Positions 22,081 to 34,102 of a DNA stretch of 64,000 bases are shown here, in pieces. The notes below the pieces were generated by a model. That model saw only the letters and a program-made list of their open reading frames with translations. It was not told the origin of the DNA and made no database searches. The DNA lies in NCBI RefSeq assembly GCF_964340395.1, contig NC_135568.1:10893776-10957775 (forward strand), in the 5' to 3' direction. The translations under genes were made by a program, and so were the position numbers. Origin of the DNA: Glandiceps talaboti (taxonomy: Eukaryota; Hemichordata; Enteropneusta; Spengelidae). Positions within the stretch are counted from its first letter, which is position 1. Each line of letters starts with the position of its first letter.

Positions 22081-24289
22081 GTGTATAATAAACACAGTTG
22101 ACATAGATCTATCTATACAGGTACCAATTGTTCTGGTCAGTACACACTCAATCTCCGTAACAATACTAAATCCATGTACTTCATTCACTTCATTTCTATA
22201 CCCTTGCTATCATCTTTCACAGCTGACCTAAGGACGCACTTACCTTTTCAGACTCCGTCAATAGACATAATCAAAAGGTGATTGTCTGTCAACACAAACA
22301 GACATAATAGGTGCAGCATGTGTACTGATATGGACGTGTAATTGACTGAAACATACATACATGTTATAGTGAAATGTTTTTGTGACCCTGACATGTTGGT
22401 ATACAGATGTACTTTATCAAAAGATGGTAACCACTCCGGGGTAGGTGTGAAATTATTTTTAGAATAGGCATTGTTTTGTATTGATAAACTTTTATTGAAA
22501 TGCTGGCAAGTGTATTGTGGTAGACCTCGACCCGAATTCTTACCGTGAGAAACAGAGATATATAAAATTTGGAGTTTGCATTTATTGGTATAGGTACTGT
22601 ACAATACTGTAGATTACTTAGGTAAGAAAGATACATTTGTAGTTCTGTGTTTTAGTTTATTGTGGTATAGGTACTAAGATCTACCAAAATTGTAAAATCT
22701 ACCAAAACTCTATTTAGCAGAGTTCCCCACCAACATAACTATATTGGAAACCATAAACTTTCCCTCTCTGTGTTTAATGGGTTCCTAAATCTTCGCAAAA
22801 ACAGTCATAATTTTGCCATAAATGAGATATTGTAATGAAAAACAACTCTTTTCTTTTCTTCTTTCTTTTAAAATTTATTTATTTGTATAATATGGCTGTG
22901 GTATTCTGTGGCCTGAATTTGACCAACGCACCTAAACTATGTTCAATTTCTGTTTGTGTTTCTGTCTATAGTAAAGTCACTGTAACTTGAATTAGCTTAA
23001 AAAAAGCCATAGAACTTTGTTTATATGACAACATTTGAACCATGAATGACATACATGTATGTTGTAAAACGTAAACTCCGCTTTTGTTTATCTTTTATTG
23101 CTTTGTTTACTATTTGAAGTATATTGTACATGTACTTGTACTACAAGTCCATAGATTACTTTACGACTTGCACTAAATTTTCATGTATGTGGGCACATGT
23201 TGGTAATTGCATCATTATTGTGAGCCGATTTTGTAGCAAATGGAAACGGAACAACATTTAAGAGGTAATTGAGTCATAAAAACAAATTGGAAAGAATGCT
23301 GACCCACTTCTGTACAAGGTGACCTACAAAACATACAAAACATTCACCTTCCTGCCTACATTATTTTCCAAACCATAAATTTTTGTTTTACCTAAACTTT
23401 TTGCAAAATTGTAGATAATTTTGGACCAGACGAATAAAAATCATGTTCCAAAAACACTTTAATCCAAAAATAATGCTTAAATTTCATGAAATTATCAGAA
23501 AAAATTGTTCCAAAGTTACTTGTGAAATATCAAACATGGAGGGAAGACAGAAGTGTATAATGTGTCATGTACATAGTTTCAGAACACGTGTTTAGAAACC
23601 AGTCTCACAATGGTTTGTTGTAACAATAGAGTGTTAGGTGTTTCTGTATATAGCTTGTATTAAAATTAGGGTATTGACAACCTTTGTTTTGTGAAATATT
23701 TGAAATATTTATCACCATTTATAAATAAGTTTTATTGTAACCGTAATAATCAAAATTTGCAACTTTTTGTTTTATATGAAATTTTAAAAATGCCTGTCAC
23801 CAATTATGAATAGCTGTTTAGAATTATACTTTCAGAACCTTATTTTTGTGAAATATTTAGAAATGTTGTGACAGGTATGGGATAACTTTTTTTGTAATCA
23901 TAATAGATAATTATTTATGCATGTTGGTATTTCAGTAGACAGGGAAGCAACAGATGTATTAGTCTAGTTCAGTGTTCCATTACATTACGTAGTATGTGAA
24001 GATAACGGGATAATGTAGTGTAAATCGGAACACGGTCTTCAGGAACTATACTACAGATGTATGCACCTAGTTAATGTAGTCATATGTTTTTCAGTGCTTG
24101 ATATTGTAGCTGAATATGCACAAAAGCTATTTTTGTGCTGAAACAGTCATACTTTATGAGTTGTCATATTTCTATATTCAACTGTTATGAAAGGTGTTGA
24201 CAACAGTTGCAATAGCAGGCCGACTGAATGAGTAATTTATTGAATATATTACAAACAAGGACTTGGTCTATGTTGTTTCACAATTATTT
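22081..24289. other. AT-rich non-coding stretch
   Basis: Nothing gene-like. A fragment of the 'ATCTACCAAAA ... GTTCCCCACC' dispersed repeat lies at about 22675-22800. Confidence 0.5.
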
Positions 24290-24602
24290 TAAAGGGCACA
24301 CTCCCGAGTTATTATATTTTTGGGTGTAGTTTTTGCTGCATATTCAAAAGATACTCGCAGTATCACTGCTCTGCACAGTATTGTACTTACTGCAGCATAC
24401 TTAACCACCACTTGCAATTAACTGAACTCAAATCTGGTGTTTAGATATAACTGACTTATGAACAATTCAGTGATGTCATGTTATGTATACAAAATGTTGA
24501 GGAAATCCCTACTATGCATTCCACTGTTCTAACAATGCTAGGAGAATTACACACTTGTAATTACATAGACCTATAGCATTTTATAGATAACATAAGAATA
24601 GT
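24290..24602 (+). mobile_element. 'AAAGGGGCACAAGCTGAG' element (copy 2, diverged)
   Basis: TTTAAAGGGCACACTCCCGAG near 24290 opens a diverged copy. Its body (GATACTCGCAGTATC, CACTTGCAATTAACTGAACTC, CAATTCAGTGATGTCAT) is collinear with the next element. Confidence 0.65.
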
Positions 24603-25084
24603 TTAAAGGGGCACAAGCTGAGTTTATACATATTTAGGTGTAGTTTTTGCTACATATTCAAAAGATACTCACAGTATTGTACTGACTGAAGCATACTTAA
24701 CCACTACTTGCAATTGACTGAACTCAAACCTGGTATTAAGATATACCCCATAAACAATCCGATGGTGTAATTTATTATATGTATCAAAAAATGTTCAGGA
24801 AATCCGTGCTATGCCATCAACTGTTCTAACAATGTCAGAATTGAAATTGTGATGTCATAGACATGCATCAACACTTATATAACAATATATACAATGTATT
24901 GGAATATGGTTTGTGTTTTGAAGTAGTTGCACTAGACTAAGATACATTGTGACGTTTCGTCCTCACCGGCCTCCTCTCTGTTAGGGGTTGCCTGATGTTT
25001 GAGGGCACCCCGTCACGGCGTACCTTACATATAGTTGCACTTGAGTATATTATATGCTTACAAACTCAGCTTGCACCACTTTAA
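24603..25084 (+). mobile_element. TTAA-flanked MITE, AAGGGGCACAAGCTGAG ends (copy 3)
   Basis: TTAA (24603-24606) then AAGGGGCACAAGCTGAGTTTA at the left. At the right, ACAAACTCAGCTTGCACCAC then TTAA (25081-25084). The tips are imperfect inverted repeats. TTAA target duplication is typical of piggyBac and Kolobok elements (known); assignment is inference. A GC-rich block at 24951-25025 looks like a second repeat nested inside. Confidence 0.75.
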
Positions 25085-25230
25085 TCAAGGTTTGATTAAC
25101 TATTTTCACTTAAAATGAACAATTTATAAACTCAGCTTGTGTATGAAAAGTTAGACAAGTTTTTTTTATTAATTACTAATCCAAAATAAATACCCATTTC
25201 TCATCCATATGTCCACTTCGACAAAAATAC
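25085..25230. mobile_element. fragment of the CCATATGGCCACTTTAA MITE family
   Basis: The right half (ATCCAAAATAAATACCCATTTCTC ATCCATATGTCCACTT) matches the right ends of 46404-46602 and 61821-62267. The left part contains another ATAAACTCAGCTTGTG end of the neighbouring family. Confidence 0.55.
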
Positions 25231-25484
25231 TTTTGAATGTAATGTAGCCATCACTGAGAAATTTGAAAATTGCTTCATACTTGTCAGAATCAATTTATAA
25301 CTGTCAATGAAAATGATATTTTAATTAAATACCAGTTTCATAGACATATATAGATACATAATGCCACATACTGTGATAAGTCAATATATTGAAAGGAATA
25401 TTGCTTAATGCTTAGATCATACATCATTGCCTGAAGAAATGTAAATATTTCCACAGCAACCAAACAACATGTTATCAGGGAAGG
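25231..25484. other. non-coding, nothing recognised
   Basis: AT-rich; no feature seen. Confidence 0.45.
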
Positions 25485-25965
25485 TTAAAGGCCAATGTTT
25501 CATTCCCAGGTTCTTACATTTAATCTTGGTGCCATAAGGATTACATAGGATTATTCTTTTGTTTTAAACAAACTTTTTCTATAGCTCTGTCAGACAACTG
25601 TTTTCACAACTAAATATTAATCCTATTCCATACTGGGCTTTTAAAGATCCATGATTTAATCTCAAATTCTTACATTAGTGTTATCTTATCAGTGGAGCCA
25701 TAGGGAATACATATAATCATTGGTCTGGACCACCTTTTTTCTATAGCTGTGTCAGACAACTGAGTTTTACACCAAAATTTTAATCATAATCTAAACTGGG
25801 CCTTTAAAGACCCATGGTTCAATCTCATATGGATGCATTTAGTGTTATCTTATCAGTAGAGCCATAGGGAATACATATAATCATTGGTCTGGACCAGCTG
25901 TTTCTATAGCTGTGCCAGACAACTGAGTTTTACACCTAAATTTTAATCGTAATCTGAAGTCTTTA
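25485..25965. mobile_element. TTTAAAGGCCCATG-family MITEs, three head-to-tail copies
   Basis: Units at 25485-25644, about 25640-25810 and 25803-25965 share their TTTAAAG junctions, so each end serves two units. All three repeat the order: CCATG-TTCAATC word, TTATCAGTGGAGCCATA, CTATAGCTGTGTCAGACAAC, TTTTAATCATAATCTGA. A partial fourth lies at about 26128-26230. Confidence 0.75.
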
Positions 25966-26188
25966 TAGAAACTTGTATATGAGTGAAGATGATGACTGAA
26001 CACCAGATCCACAGAACATAATTTTTAATACTATTATCATGTTCATGATATTAAAAACAAGATTTATTAGTAGAATCTTTCAACAATGTTATTAATCTAT
26101 TAAATGTATAGCTGCATCACATTAAATTTAAAGACCAGGAATACAGTCCCGGATTCTTACATTAGTGCTACCTTTATATCACTGATCA

Positions 26189-26530
26189 GTGAAGCCATAC
26201 GGATTTACATCGGAACATTCTTTTGTTCATCCTCCTATCGGTTCTATCTATTTTGAGTCCTTAAATCTAACCTTTCCAGTTGGTTTTCATTCACTCTCTT
26301 CATATCCTGTGGGCAATACATTCTTTTGCTCATCCTCTCAGCAGTTCTATCTATTTGGAGTCCTCAATCTAACCTTTTCAGTTCTTTTTAAGCCATTCAC
26401 TCTCTTCATATCCCATGGCAATACATTCTTTTGTTCATCCTGCCATCGATTCTATCTATTTTTGAGTCCTAACCTTTTCAGTTAGTTTTCAGCCATTCAC
26501 GATCTTGATATCCCATGGCAATGCATTCTT
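26189..26530. repeat. ~90-115-bp imperfect tandem repeat
   Basis: Units contain TTCTTTTGTTCATCCTCC, GTTCTATCTATTTTGAGTCC and TTCACTCTCTTCATATCC, repeated three to four times with indels. The open frame over them is a by-product. Confidence 0.7.
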
Positions 26531-27285
26531 TTAATTCTTACAACATATCAAAGTCACTTAAGTTCTCTTCATGATGCTTGATGTTGTCATCAGCTGAAAC
26601 CATACTGTCAACGTGAAAAATGAGGTGACATGAACTGTATATCAGTTGAAAGTCAGCTTTCACTAGATGTCAGATCACAGTATGCCCTCCGTGTAAAAGC
26701 CTTACTATATTACACTCAATATTGATAACATAGAACCAGAGCTCTGCAGAGAACTGTGTTGAAATCTGGATATTAGTAGTTTGAGGATAGGAGGGGAGAA
26801 GTAGGGGAGGTAGTGTTAGCTTTCACTAGATGTCAAATCACAGTATGTCCTCCATGCTAAGCCTAAGTTACTGTGTTACATATTGATAATATAGAACTGT
26901 GTTTTCCAATATGTCCATATAGTTATGTCTTGTTCATCCAAACATCCAAACTTGAGTACTTACTTCATCCCCAAACCCAATCCAAAAATGGGAATATTCC
27001 AGCTCCTACCAATTTTTATGATGGATCACTGTATTGAAATGTTATTTTTTTTTGCAAAGCACGCCACTTTGTTCCAATGTGCTGAAAGCACTTTACAACT
27101 ATTACCCCTGGCACAGACCTGTAGTGGCACAATTGTCCTGTATGTGTACATACTTTCTCAACTTCCATTGCATACAATTCATTGTAGCCTCTGTGAGTGT
27201 ATAGGATTACAACATTCACATTGCAACCTCTATCCTACCAGGTCCCCAATTATACCACTGAGTTGACTAAGGCACAATCGTGGTT
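26531..27285. other. non-coding, with a ~170-bp duplication
   Basis: AGCTTTCACTAGATGTCA appears at about 26654 and 26818 with similar downstream sequence. The 113-codon frame from 26925 has no recognised domain. Confidence 0.5.
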
Positions 27286-27289
27286 CAAA

Positions 27290-27410
27290 TATTGCCCAGG
27301 GACTTTAGCCATTCCGAAACAAATGGCAGCACCAAGACGTGAACTGGCAATATGCAGATTAAAAGCAGCAACTGTAAACCATTCAACCATCATGACACCA
27401 TATGATACAC
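27290..27410 (-). mobile_element. tRNA-derived SINE head (minus strand)
   Basis: On the minus strand GATGGTTGAATGGTTTACAG resembles an A box. About 33 bases later GCCAGTTCACGTC resembles a B box (consensus GGTTCGANNCC) in the correct order. The first 15 bases match the SINE-like head at 6507-6525. Too diverged to be a tRNA gene. Confidence 0.55.
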
Positions 27411-28249
27411 CAGTAAATACATCAATAAAATCTGATAACTGTTTCAGTATTTTTCATGAATGGTTCATTGTATAGTAAAATACTTTGACTTTTGGCATTA
27501 TTAGAACACAAATCAAAGTTTGATGACAGGATCGGTATAATTGTATATATCATGAACTGTCTAACTTGTGTACATTCAACAAAACAGTAAAGTTCATTGC
27601 ATATAAATTGTAGTAGCCATGTCCAAGCTGTACGGTAGGCAGTGTAACACATGTTAGTCATCAAATAAAACTGTATTGCATCCATTTGTTGTTTGTATAT
27701 TAGGCTAATTAACTTTAAGGGGAACACAACTGCAGGAAATAAACTTTAGCGCATTTTCATAAACTTTGGGTTCTGGAGAGTTATTTCACATATTTACATT
27801 ACTTATATTACATGTGATTGTTGAGAAATACTGAGATGAAACTTGTGTCTCATTCATTCATCATTGTTCAGTGGAAGTCCTTAGCATGGACATACATGTA
27901 CAAGTTAGCAGGCATAAGAGGCAGCATAACATTGATAGTGTGGTTCCGGCGCCCCTGCTCATGCACAGACTCAGTGGTAGTCAGCCATCTTTTATTATAA
28001 TGATATTTTGCGCAACTTATATAATTAATTGCTGTTACTAAGTTCTTAGTAAACATTTCCCAAGTATACCTGCAATAACATTTGAATAGAATAGAACAAA
28101 AAGGTTGATTTATTCATATAAGCACCTAGAGTAATGCATTTGAATTTGAAACAATTTTGAATGATCAATCATGATATTATAAAAATGTAAGAGAAATTCT
28201 TTAATGTGTGTATGGTTTATATTAGTCTAGTGGCTATCCATGCCAGGAA
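27411..28249. other. AT-rich non-coding stretch
   Basis: No feature recognised. Confidence 0.5.
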
Positions 28250-28343
28250 TAGCCTGGAATCTATGTGAATTGGGGTTTTGAATTTGTTATTTCAAGAGTC
28301 CCCATCAAAATTCAGAATCCCCACTCGCCTCGATTCTCGGCTA
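28250..28343. mobile_element. foldback MITE, TAGCCTGGAATC ends (copy 2)
   Basis: Left arm TAGCCTGGAATCTATGTGAA... and right arm ...CTCGCCTCGATTCTCGGCTA are imperfect inverted repeats of about 37 bp. It is a diverged relative of 3704-3810. Confidence 0.75.
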
Positions 28344-29821
28344 TGCCAGGCTTTGATTCTGACGATATCCTTCACCACATATCTTCAGATCAAGGCCATG
28401 GATAACCTCTGGATATGTCATTCAGTCATTTGATTTACAAAGTTGATTTTGTGTGAGAGTCCTGGGTGATGTCACCAAACACCCTATGGCAATTACGATT
28501 ACTGTACTTTTAGAACAACTGTACTAACAGTTGTGCCCGTAGAGAATAGAACACAATAATATCATCTCACAGATCACGTCAAACAGCTGTTTCAAAACTT
28601 CATTCAGTAATTGCATATGATAGTAATTCTCTCAAAGCTGATGATCCAAATTCTGACTTATGAATGTGACTCTCCATTTATGCTAGGATTAGGGAGTCCT
28701 GTTAATCCCCTCAAACAAAACCACTAGATTAGTAGATATTTTAGGGGTTTAGTAAGGCACCTCCATTATAACTATATTCAGCCAATAGCTATCGTAGTCC
28801 CAAACCAAATTTTCTAGCTGAGGACATGTTTACAACGGGACTGGCCTTAAAAGTTATAACCCCTGAAAAAGCCAATTCTTTATTTAATTATGTGCTAGGG
28901 GGTTCTAAATCCTACCCTTCAAACTCTTTTTCTAACTTCTAGCTAGGTTTATACTAGCTAAGCTTAGCATCCTAGGGTGTGACACATTCTATTTCTACAC
29001 ATCTCAGAGTTAACTACTAGCTAGATCCTGCACTTCCCAGTGCTAACCCAAACCCAAAGTTTATTTCTTCATATATATTATAAGTTCTGGATTCCATTGT
29101 TAAATTCTGCCATCCCTGTGATATACTTAATTCAAACTTTTTACTAATAAAGGTGCTTAAATACATATTCAGTTATTTTCCTTGTCTATCTAATATCTGA
29201 ATGTTTGATCAAGTAATTTATTTCTTGGCACATACAAAATTACCTAGAACACCTCCTGCTTTATTTTCTTATACATTATTGATGATAAAAATGCAACATT
29301 TCAAAAACCTTGGATAACAATTATTGTTTTGCTGTATTTTCACTTGTAAAGTGTAAGTTTTGAAAGAGATAACTAAAACTTGAAGATTATGATGTAACAT
29401 TTATCACATTTGCAAAGGAGATATAAAGACCCCAAATAGACCAGAAGGTGTTCAAGGGAAAATATCAAAAAAAGTGAACATAGTCATGTGATTAGTTGGT
29501 TGGTAATGAATACTGGTGGGTGCCTAAATGACTTTGCGGCAGTATGGTTTGTCTCACTATCCTGTAAAAGTCTGACTGAACATTGTACTTGACTTTTAGG
29601 GGTAGATTTTATGATCTCATTATTTCAGTGAACTGTAGGCCAGTCATGTAAAGATAAGGTGTTAATCTGAGACCAGTGGAATTTAAATGGCTGCAGGAAC
29701 ATATCCAGTTTTATTGCTGATGTGTGCTTGTACATGTATAATATATATACACACAAACCAGTCACATCATTTAACCTTTCACCTCCATGTTGAAAATAAA
29801 ATTTCACTAAATATTTTCTGT
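28344..29821. other. non-coding stretch
   Basis: Nothing recognised; several CTAGCTAG-type words around 28940-29030. Confidence 0.5.
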
Positions 29822-29960
29822 TAAAGGAAAAGTCCAGTCAGATTTATTTCTACTTTTAAAGTTGTATTGATTACTGCTATCAACTTAAAGGAAAAGTCCA
29901 GGCAGACTTTTTTCTGCATTTAGTACACTTGTATTGGTTACTGCTATCATTTTAAATATG
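29822..29960. repeat. ~63-bp direct duplication (AAAGGAAAAGTCCAG unit)
   Basis: TTAAAGGAAAAGTCCAGTCAG (about 29823) and TTAAAGGAAAAGTCCAGGCAG (about 29885) each head a similar 60-bp block ending near GATTACTGCTATCA. A fragment with CACAGGCAGACTTCTTTC recurs near 37925. Confidence 0.75.
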
Positions 29961-30518
29961 ATTTTTTTGTGATAAAATAACTTTCCAGTAACTTACTCAA
30001 CTTTCCAATGTTGTAAAGAAGCCCTACTGCACTTTAGCCATTTTTTGAATTTTCTGCAAGGGTTTATGGAAAAACCTGTAGTTGTGACATCACAAGTATC
30101 CATAATAAAACTCTTTTTGTTGACAAAGAGATCAATGTATTCATTAATTTTATGCCAAAATTTTGAAATCACTTCATAGACATGAATGAATTCTGTGATT
30201 TTTGACTAAAATTAAGTTCAAATGTACCAAAAATTTATGGAAAAGTGAAAATTTTGAGCAATCAGTTTTTGAGGGAAAAAGTTTTTTAAAAATTAACGTT
30301 CCAACTTATCTATTCTAGTTTTCCTGTGGAATGACAGTATTATTTATACACTAGAAACTATGACTGAAGTTGTCTGGTTTGTACACTTAATTACAATGTA
30401 TTAATCTTATTAGTATTTATACTTGTAGGCATGAAAATTTTATGTTATAAGAAAAAAAATTGCAAGGTTAGAAAAATACAGACTTTGATTTAGACATACA
30501 AATAACTATCTTCTTTTC
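29961..30518. other. AT-rich non-coding stretch
   Basis: No feature recognised. Confidence 0.5.
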
Positions 30519-30758
30519 TATGCTAAATGTAGACTGTCGACAGTCGCTCACGCCTTTTTTTCCTACGTTTTATCTAAACTCCGATCCGGCGCAACACTAG
30601 TATAATCGCAAACTGATATTGAGGGCCGAAGGCCTGAATGGTCGCCTTCGGCCCTCGATATCAGTTTGCTATTAGACTAGTGTTGCGCCGGATCGGAGTT
30701 TAGATAAAACGGAGGAAAAAAAGGCGCGAGCGACTGTCGACAGTCTATGCTAAATGTA
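30519..30758. mobile_element. MULE-like foldback element with 13-bp target duplication (copy 2)
   Basis: The element proper is 30532-30745 (214 bp). Each tip is the palindrome GACTGTCGACAGTC. The arms extend about 95 bp and are almost perfect inverted repeats around a ~20-bp loop. A 13-bp direct repeat TATGCTAAATGTA flanks it exactly (30519-30531 and 30746-30758); 11 bp if the bordering A and T belong to the element. It is GC-richer than its surroundings and has no coding capacity, so it must depend on a transposase encoded elsewhere. The near-perfect arms and duplication indicate recent insertion. Confidence 0.93.
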
Positions 30759-31189
30759 ACTTTGAACAGAAAAAATCATTCAAAAAGGCAGGTTTTAGTG
30801 CAAAGCTTACTTCCAGCTGTTGGAGATCTGGTAGACTTCATTGTAAGTATACATGTACACTTCACAGGATTTGTAGTTAAATCTTATTTTTATACTCCAT
30901 TTTCTAGAATTACTCCATGACTGCAACAATCATCAGCCATTTTTTTTATTTCAAAACTAGCATGCTAACCTCAAAAAGCCTAGAGGGAACACTACATGAA
31001 ATTGATTGTATATACAGTGATTCTAGTAAGATATTAGTGTAATTATTGATTATCGCACAATCTACATACAACATTATTATGATAAAAATCAACAAGCCTG
31101 TAAGAACACTGGAGCCAAAATGCTGCTATGAGCCCAAATCCACATACTTGAACTCATTTTGAAATGTACATTATGAAATACTTGACAAC
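30759..31189. other. non-coding stretch
   Basis: Nothing recognised before the array that follows. Confidence 0.45.
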
Positions 31190-33260
31190 AAATCCTGTGA
31201 AATGTACACACATTTACTTTGAAATCTACCAGATCTCCAATAGCTTAGTTTTGAAAAGCAGGGTAAGGTTTATAACTTTGAAATGTGCTCTAGCTATTTC
31301 CATCAAGTTATGTGAGAACTTTATAAACACATGATCATGAAATCTAAGCAGATCTCTAACAGTATTATGGTATTAATAATAGTTTTCCGGGAGCTTGGTG
31401 GACAGCTTCTCTTTGTAAATATGTCTTGATATAGAACATGGCCCCAGACTAAGTTTTCTAGAGCAAGGTATAAAATTAAGATTGAACTTTGAAACGTATA
31501 TGTGCACCATGTTTTTTAAACAAACCCTGTGAAATGTACATGTTTTAATATAAAATCTACCAGATCTCCAAAAGTTCACTTTTCCATAGTAAGTTAACTG
31601 TGAAATGTACTATATTCAATGTACAGATATACACATACTTTCAATCTATTATCGCCAACAGCTTTGCACAGACAGATTGAACAATGAACTATGCCCTGTT
31701 TCCTTCAATCCTCCAGATGAAAACACATTTACTCTGAAATCTACCAAATTTGTAGTAGCTTAGCTTTGCACAAGCACTACAAATGTACACATACTTTAAA
31801 TGTACCCTATCTCCAGCAGCTTTGCACAGACACTGGTTTAACCATGAAATGTACACTATTTCCTTCAAATCCTTCAGATGAAAACACATTTACTCTGAAA
31901 TCTACCAAATTTGTAGCAGCTTAGCTTTGCACAGTTTAACCATGAAATGTACACTATTTCCTTCCTTCAAATCCTTCAGCTGAAAACACATTTACTCTGA
32001 AATCTACCAAATTTGTAGCAGCTTTGCTTTGCACAGTTTAACCATGAAATGTACACTATTTCTTTCAAATCCTACAGATGTACACACATTTACTCTGAAA
32101 TCTACCAAATTTGTAGCAGCTTAGCTTTGCACAGTTTAACCATGAAATGTACACTATTTCCTTCCTTCAAATCCTTCAGATGAAAACACATTTACTCTGA
32201 AATCTACCAAATTTGTAGCAGCTTAGCTTTGCACAGTTTAACCATGAAATGTACACTATTTCTTTCAAATCCTCCAGATGTACACACATTTACATTGAAA
32301 TCTACCAAATCTCCAACAGCTTTCCACAGACAGATTTAAATATGTAATATACACGGTTTCCTTCAAATCCTGTAAATGTATACATATTTACTCTGATATC
32401 GACCAAATCTCCAACAGCTTTGCTCTTAAACTTAACTGAAATCTTCCAGATCACAACTACTTAGTTTTCCATATATGGTTTAGCTATCAAATGTACACTG
32501 ATTGTTACAAGTCATGTGACAAGTAACACATTTTAAACTTCACTAAAATCTACCAGATCCCAAACAAATTAGTTTTCCATAGTAAGTCTAAGGTTTAAAC
32601 TACAAAATATATATTATACAGTATTATTAAAGTCATGTGAAATTTACATACTTCACTGAAATCTACCAGATCCCAAACAACTTAGTTTTCCATATTAAAG
32701 CTCAGGTTTTCATTACAAAATATATATTATACAGTATTATTAAAGTCATGTGAAATTTACATACTTCACTGAAATCTACCAGATCCCAAACAACTTAGTT
32801 TTCCATATTAAAGCTCAGGTTTTCATTACAAAATATAAAGTATTTCTTTATGTATCTATTTATTTTGCAACAAGTTGGATTTGTGTCTTATAAGCCCAAG
32901 GGGCTGGATGTGGCAAGTTTTAATAACAATAGTACCAGATCATATAAAAAAATGTATACTTTAAGTCCACATAGGACACGTTAATAAATAAAATACAACA
33001 ACAACAACAACAACAACAACATTAAAGTCATACAACTGAGTTTTGCATAGTAAGCTAAGGTTTTCACTACAAAATGTATACTATATAAAGTCATGTGAAA
33101 TGTACACGTTTTCATGAAATCTACTAGATCTTTATTAACTTTCCAATAAGTAAAAGTTTATATGAAATGTACACGATTTGTTACAAGTCATGTGAAATAT
33201 AACACACAGTTTAATGAAATCTTACAGATATCCAACAGCTTAGTTTTGAAAACCAGGTTA
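31190..33260. repeat. ~100-bp degenerate tandem array
   Basis: Units carry TGAAATCTACCAAATTTGTAG, AGCTTTGCACAG, ACCATGAAATGTACACTATT and ACACATTTACTC in constant order. In the homogeneous core the CTGAAATC word recurs at 31895, 31997, 32095, 32197 and about 32294 (97-102-bp steps). A sub-array of 113-bp units (TACAAAATAT at 32601, 32714, 32827) follows. Both edges decay into diverged units. Non-coding on both strands. Confidence 0.9.
32880..33021 (+). mobile_element. probable retroposon end with (ACA)n tail
   Basis: An unrelated block ending TTAATAAATAAAATACAACAAC and then (ACA)n up to 33021 interrupts the array. A polyadenylation-signal-like word followed by a simple tail suggests a non-LTR or SINE 3' end. 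ATTAAAGTCAT occurs at both sides but is itself part of the array. Confidence 0.45.
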
Positions 33261-33754
33261 AGGTTAACCAGAGTTCTTGGTGTCATGTGTTTACTACTAA
33301 CACTTCAAAACAAAATACCCAAATAAAGCTAACTACACAGATACTGTTACAGTTAATTTATTAGTACCCTAGTTTATGTTCATTCAATTTCTATGTCTCA
33401 AAATTCATAAGACAGATATTTATAGTTCCTTTATTGCATATCATAAAATATGTTTCATAAAATATGCCATGGTCTAGAAATTGCTTCAAACTCAAACATT
33501 GTATAATTTAATGTGCAGAAATCTAAAAAAAACAAAAAAAAACAAAAAAACTTTTAAATTAAGAATCTGTCAAATAATAGCATTAACAAATTTGGGATTG
33601 CTTCCAAGAAATGTTTTGACTCCGTGAATAGAAATCTCATTTTACTAAGTATTTTTGACAACGTTTATGATGAATTATAAACACCTACAATGTACTCACA
33701 AATATGGTCTTGGCTACTTTACAAATTACAACATCAAAATAGTTTAATCAGAGT
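33261..33754. other. AT-rich non-coding stretch
   Basis: No feature recognised apart from an A-rich tract near 33525-33550. Confidence 0.45.
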
Positions 33755-34102
33755 TTAAAGGTAGCCATATGGATAACAGTTGGGTATTTAATTTGGATTT
33801 TTAGTTGATAAAGTAACTCTACTATGTGTTTCTACTTGGAAAATGTGATACAACATTTACAAATCTGTGTTTGTAACTTCAAATTTCAAACATTTTAAAA
33901 GTGGAAAAAAAGTTTGTTATTGTACATACAAAAGTTTGTTAGTGTATGTACGAAAGTTTGTTATTGTACATACAATAACAAACTTTTTACACATTTTTCA
34001 ATTTATTGATATTTATTCAGTGACAAACATTTAATTAGTACATGTTGTTTCACATTGTTTTTGTATGTAGAAAAACATATACTTATCCATGTGGTCACTT
34101 TG
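33755..34102. mobile_element. foldback MITE of the GTAGCCATATGG family
   Basis: Starts TTAAAGGTAGCCATATGGAT and ends ATCCATGTGGTCACTTTG as inverted tips. The centre carries a hairpin of GTTTGTTATTGTACATACAA words and its complement. The left TTAA is present and the right one is eroded. Relatives: 46404-46602 and 61821-62267. Confidence 0.75.

Noticed and set aside
27290-27410. tRNA gene on the minus strand
   Set aside because: A- and B-box-like words are present but no cloverleaf can be formed; better explained as a SINE head.
26925-27475. Two overlapping + strand frames (113 and 92 codons)
   Set aside because: The second overlaps a SINE head on the other strand; neither has protein-like conserved motifs or supporting splice sites.
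31190-33260. CRISPR-like array because of regular ~100-bp repeats
   Set aside because: Eukaryotic context; units are contiguous tandem copies without unique spacers.
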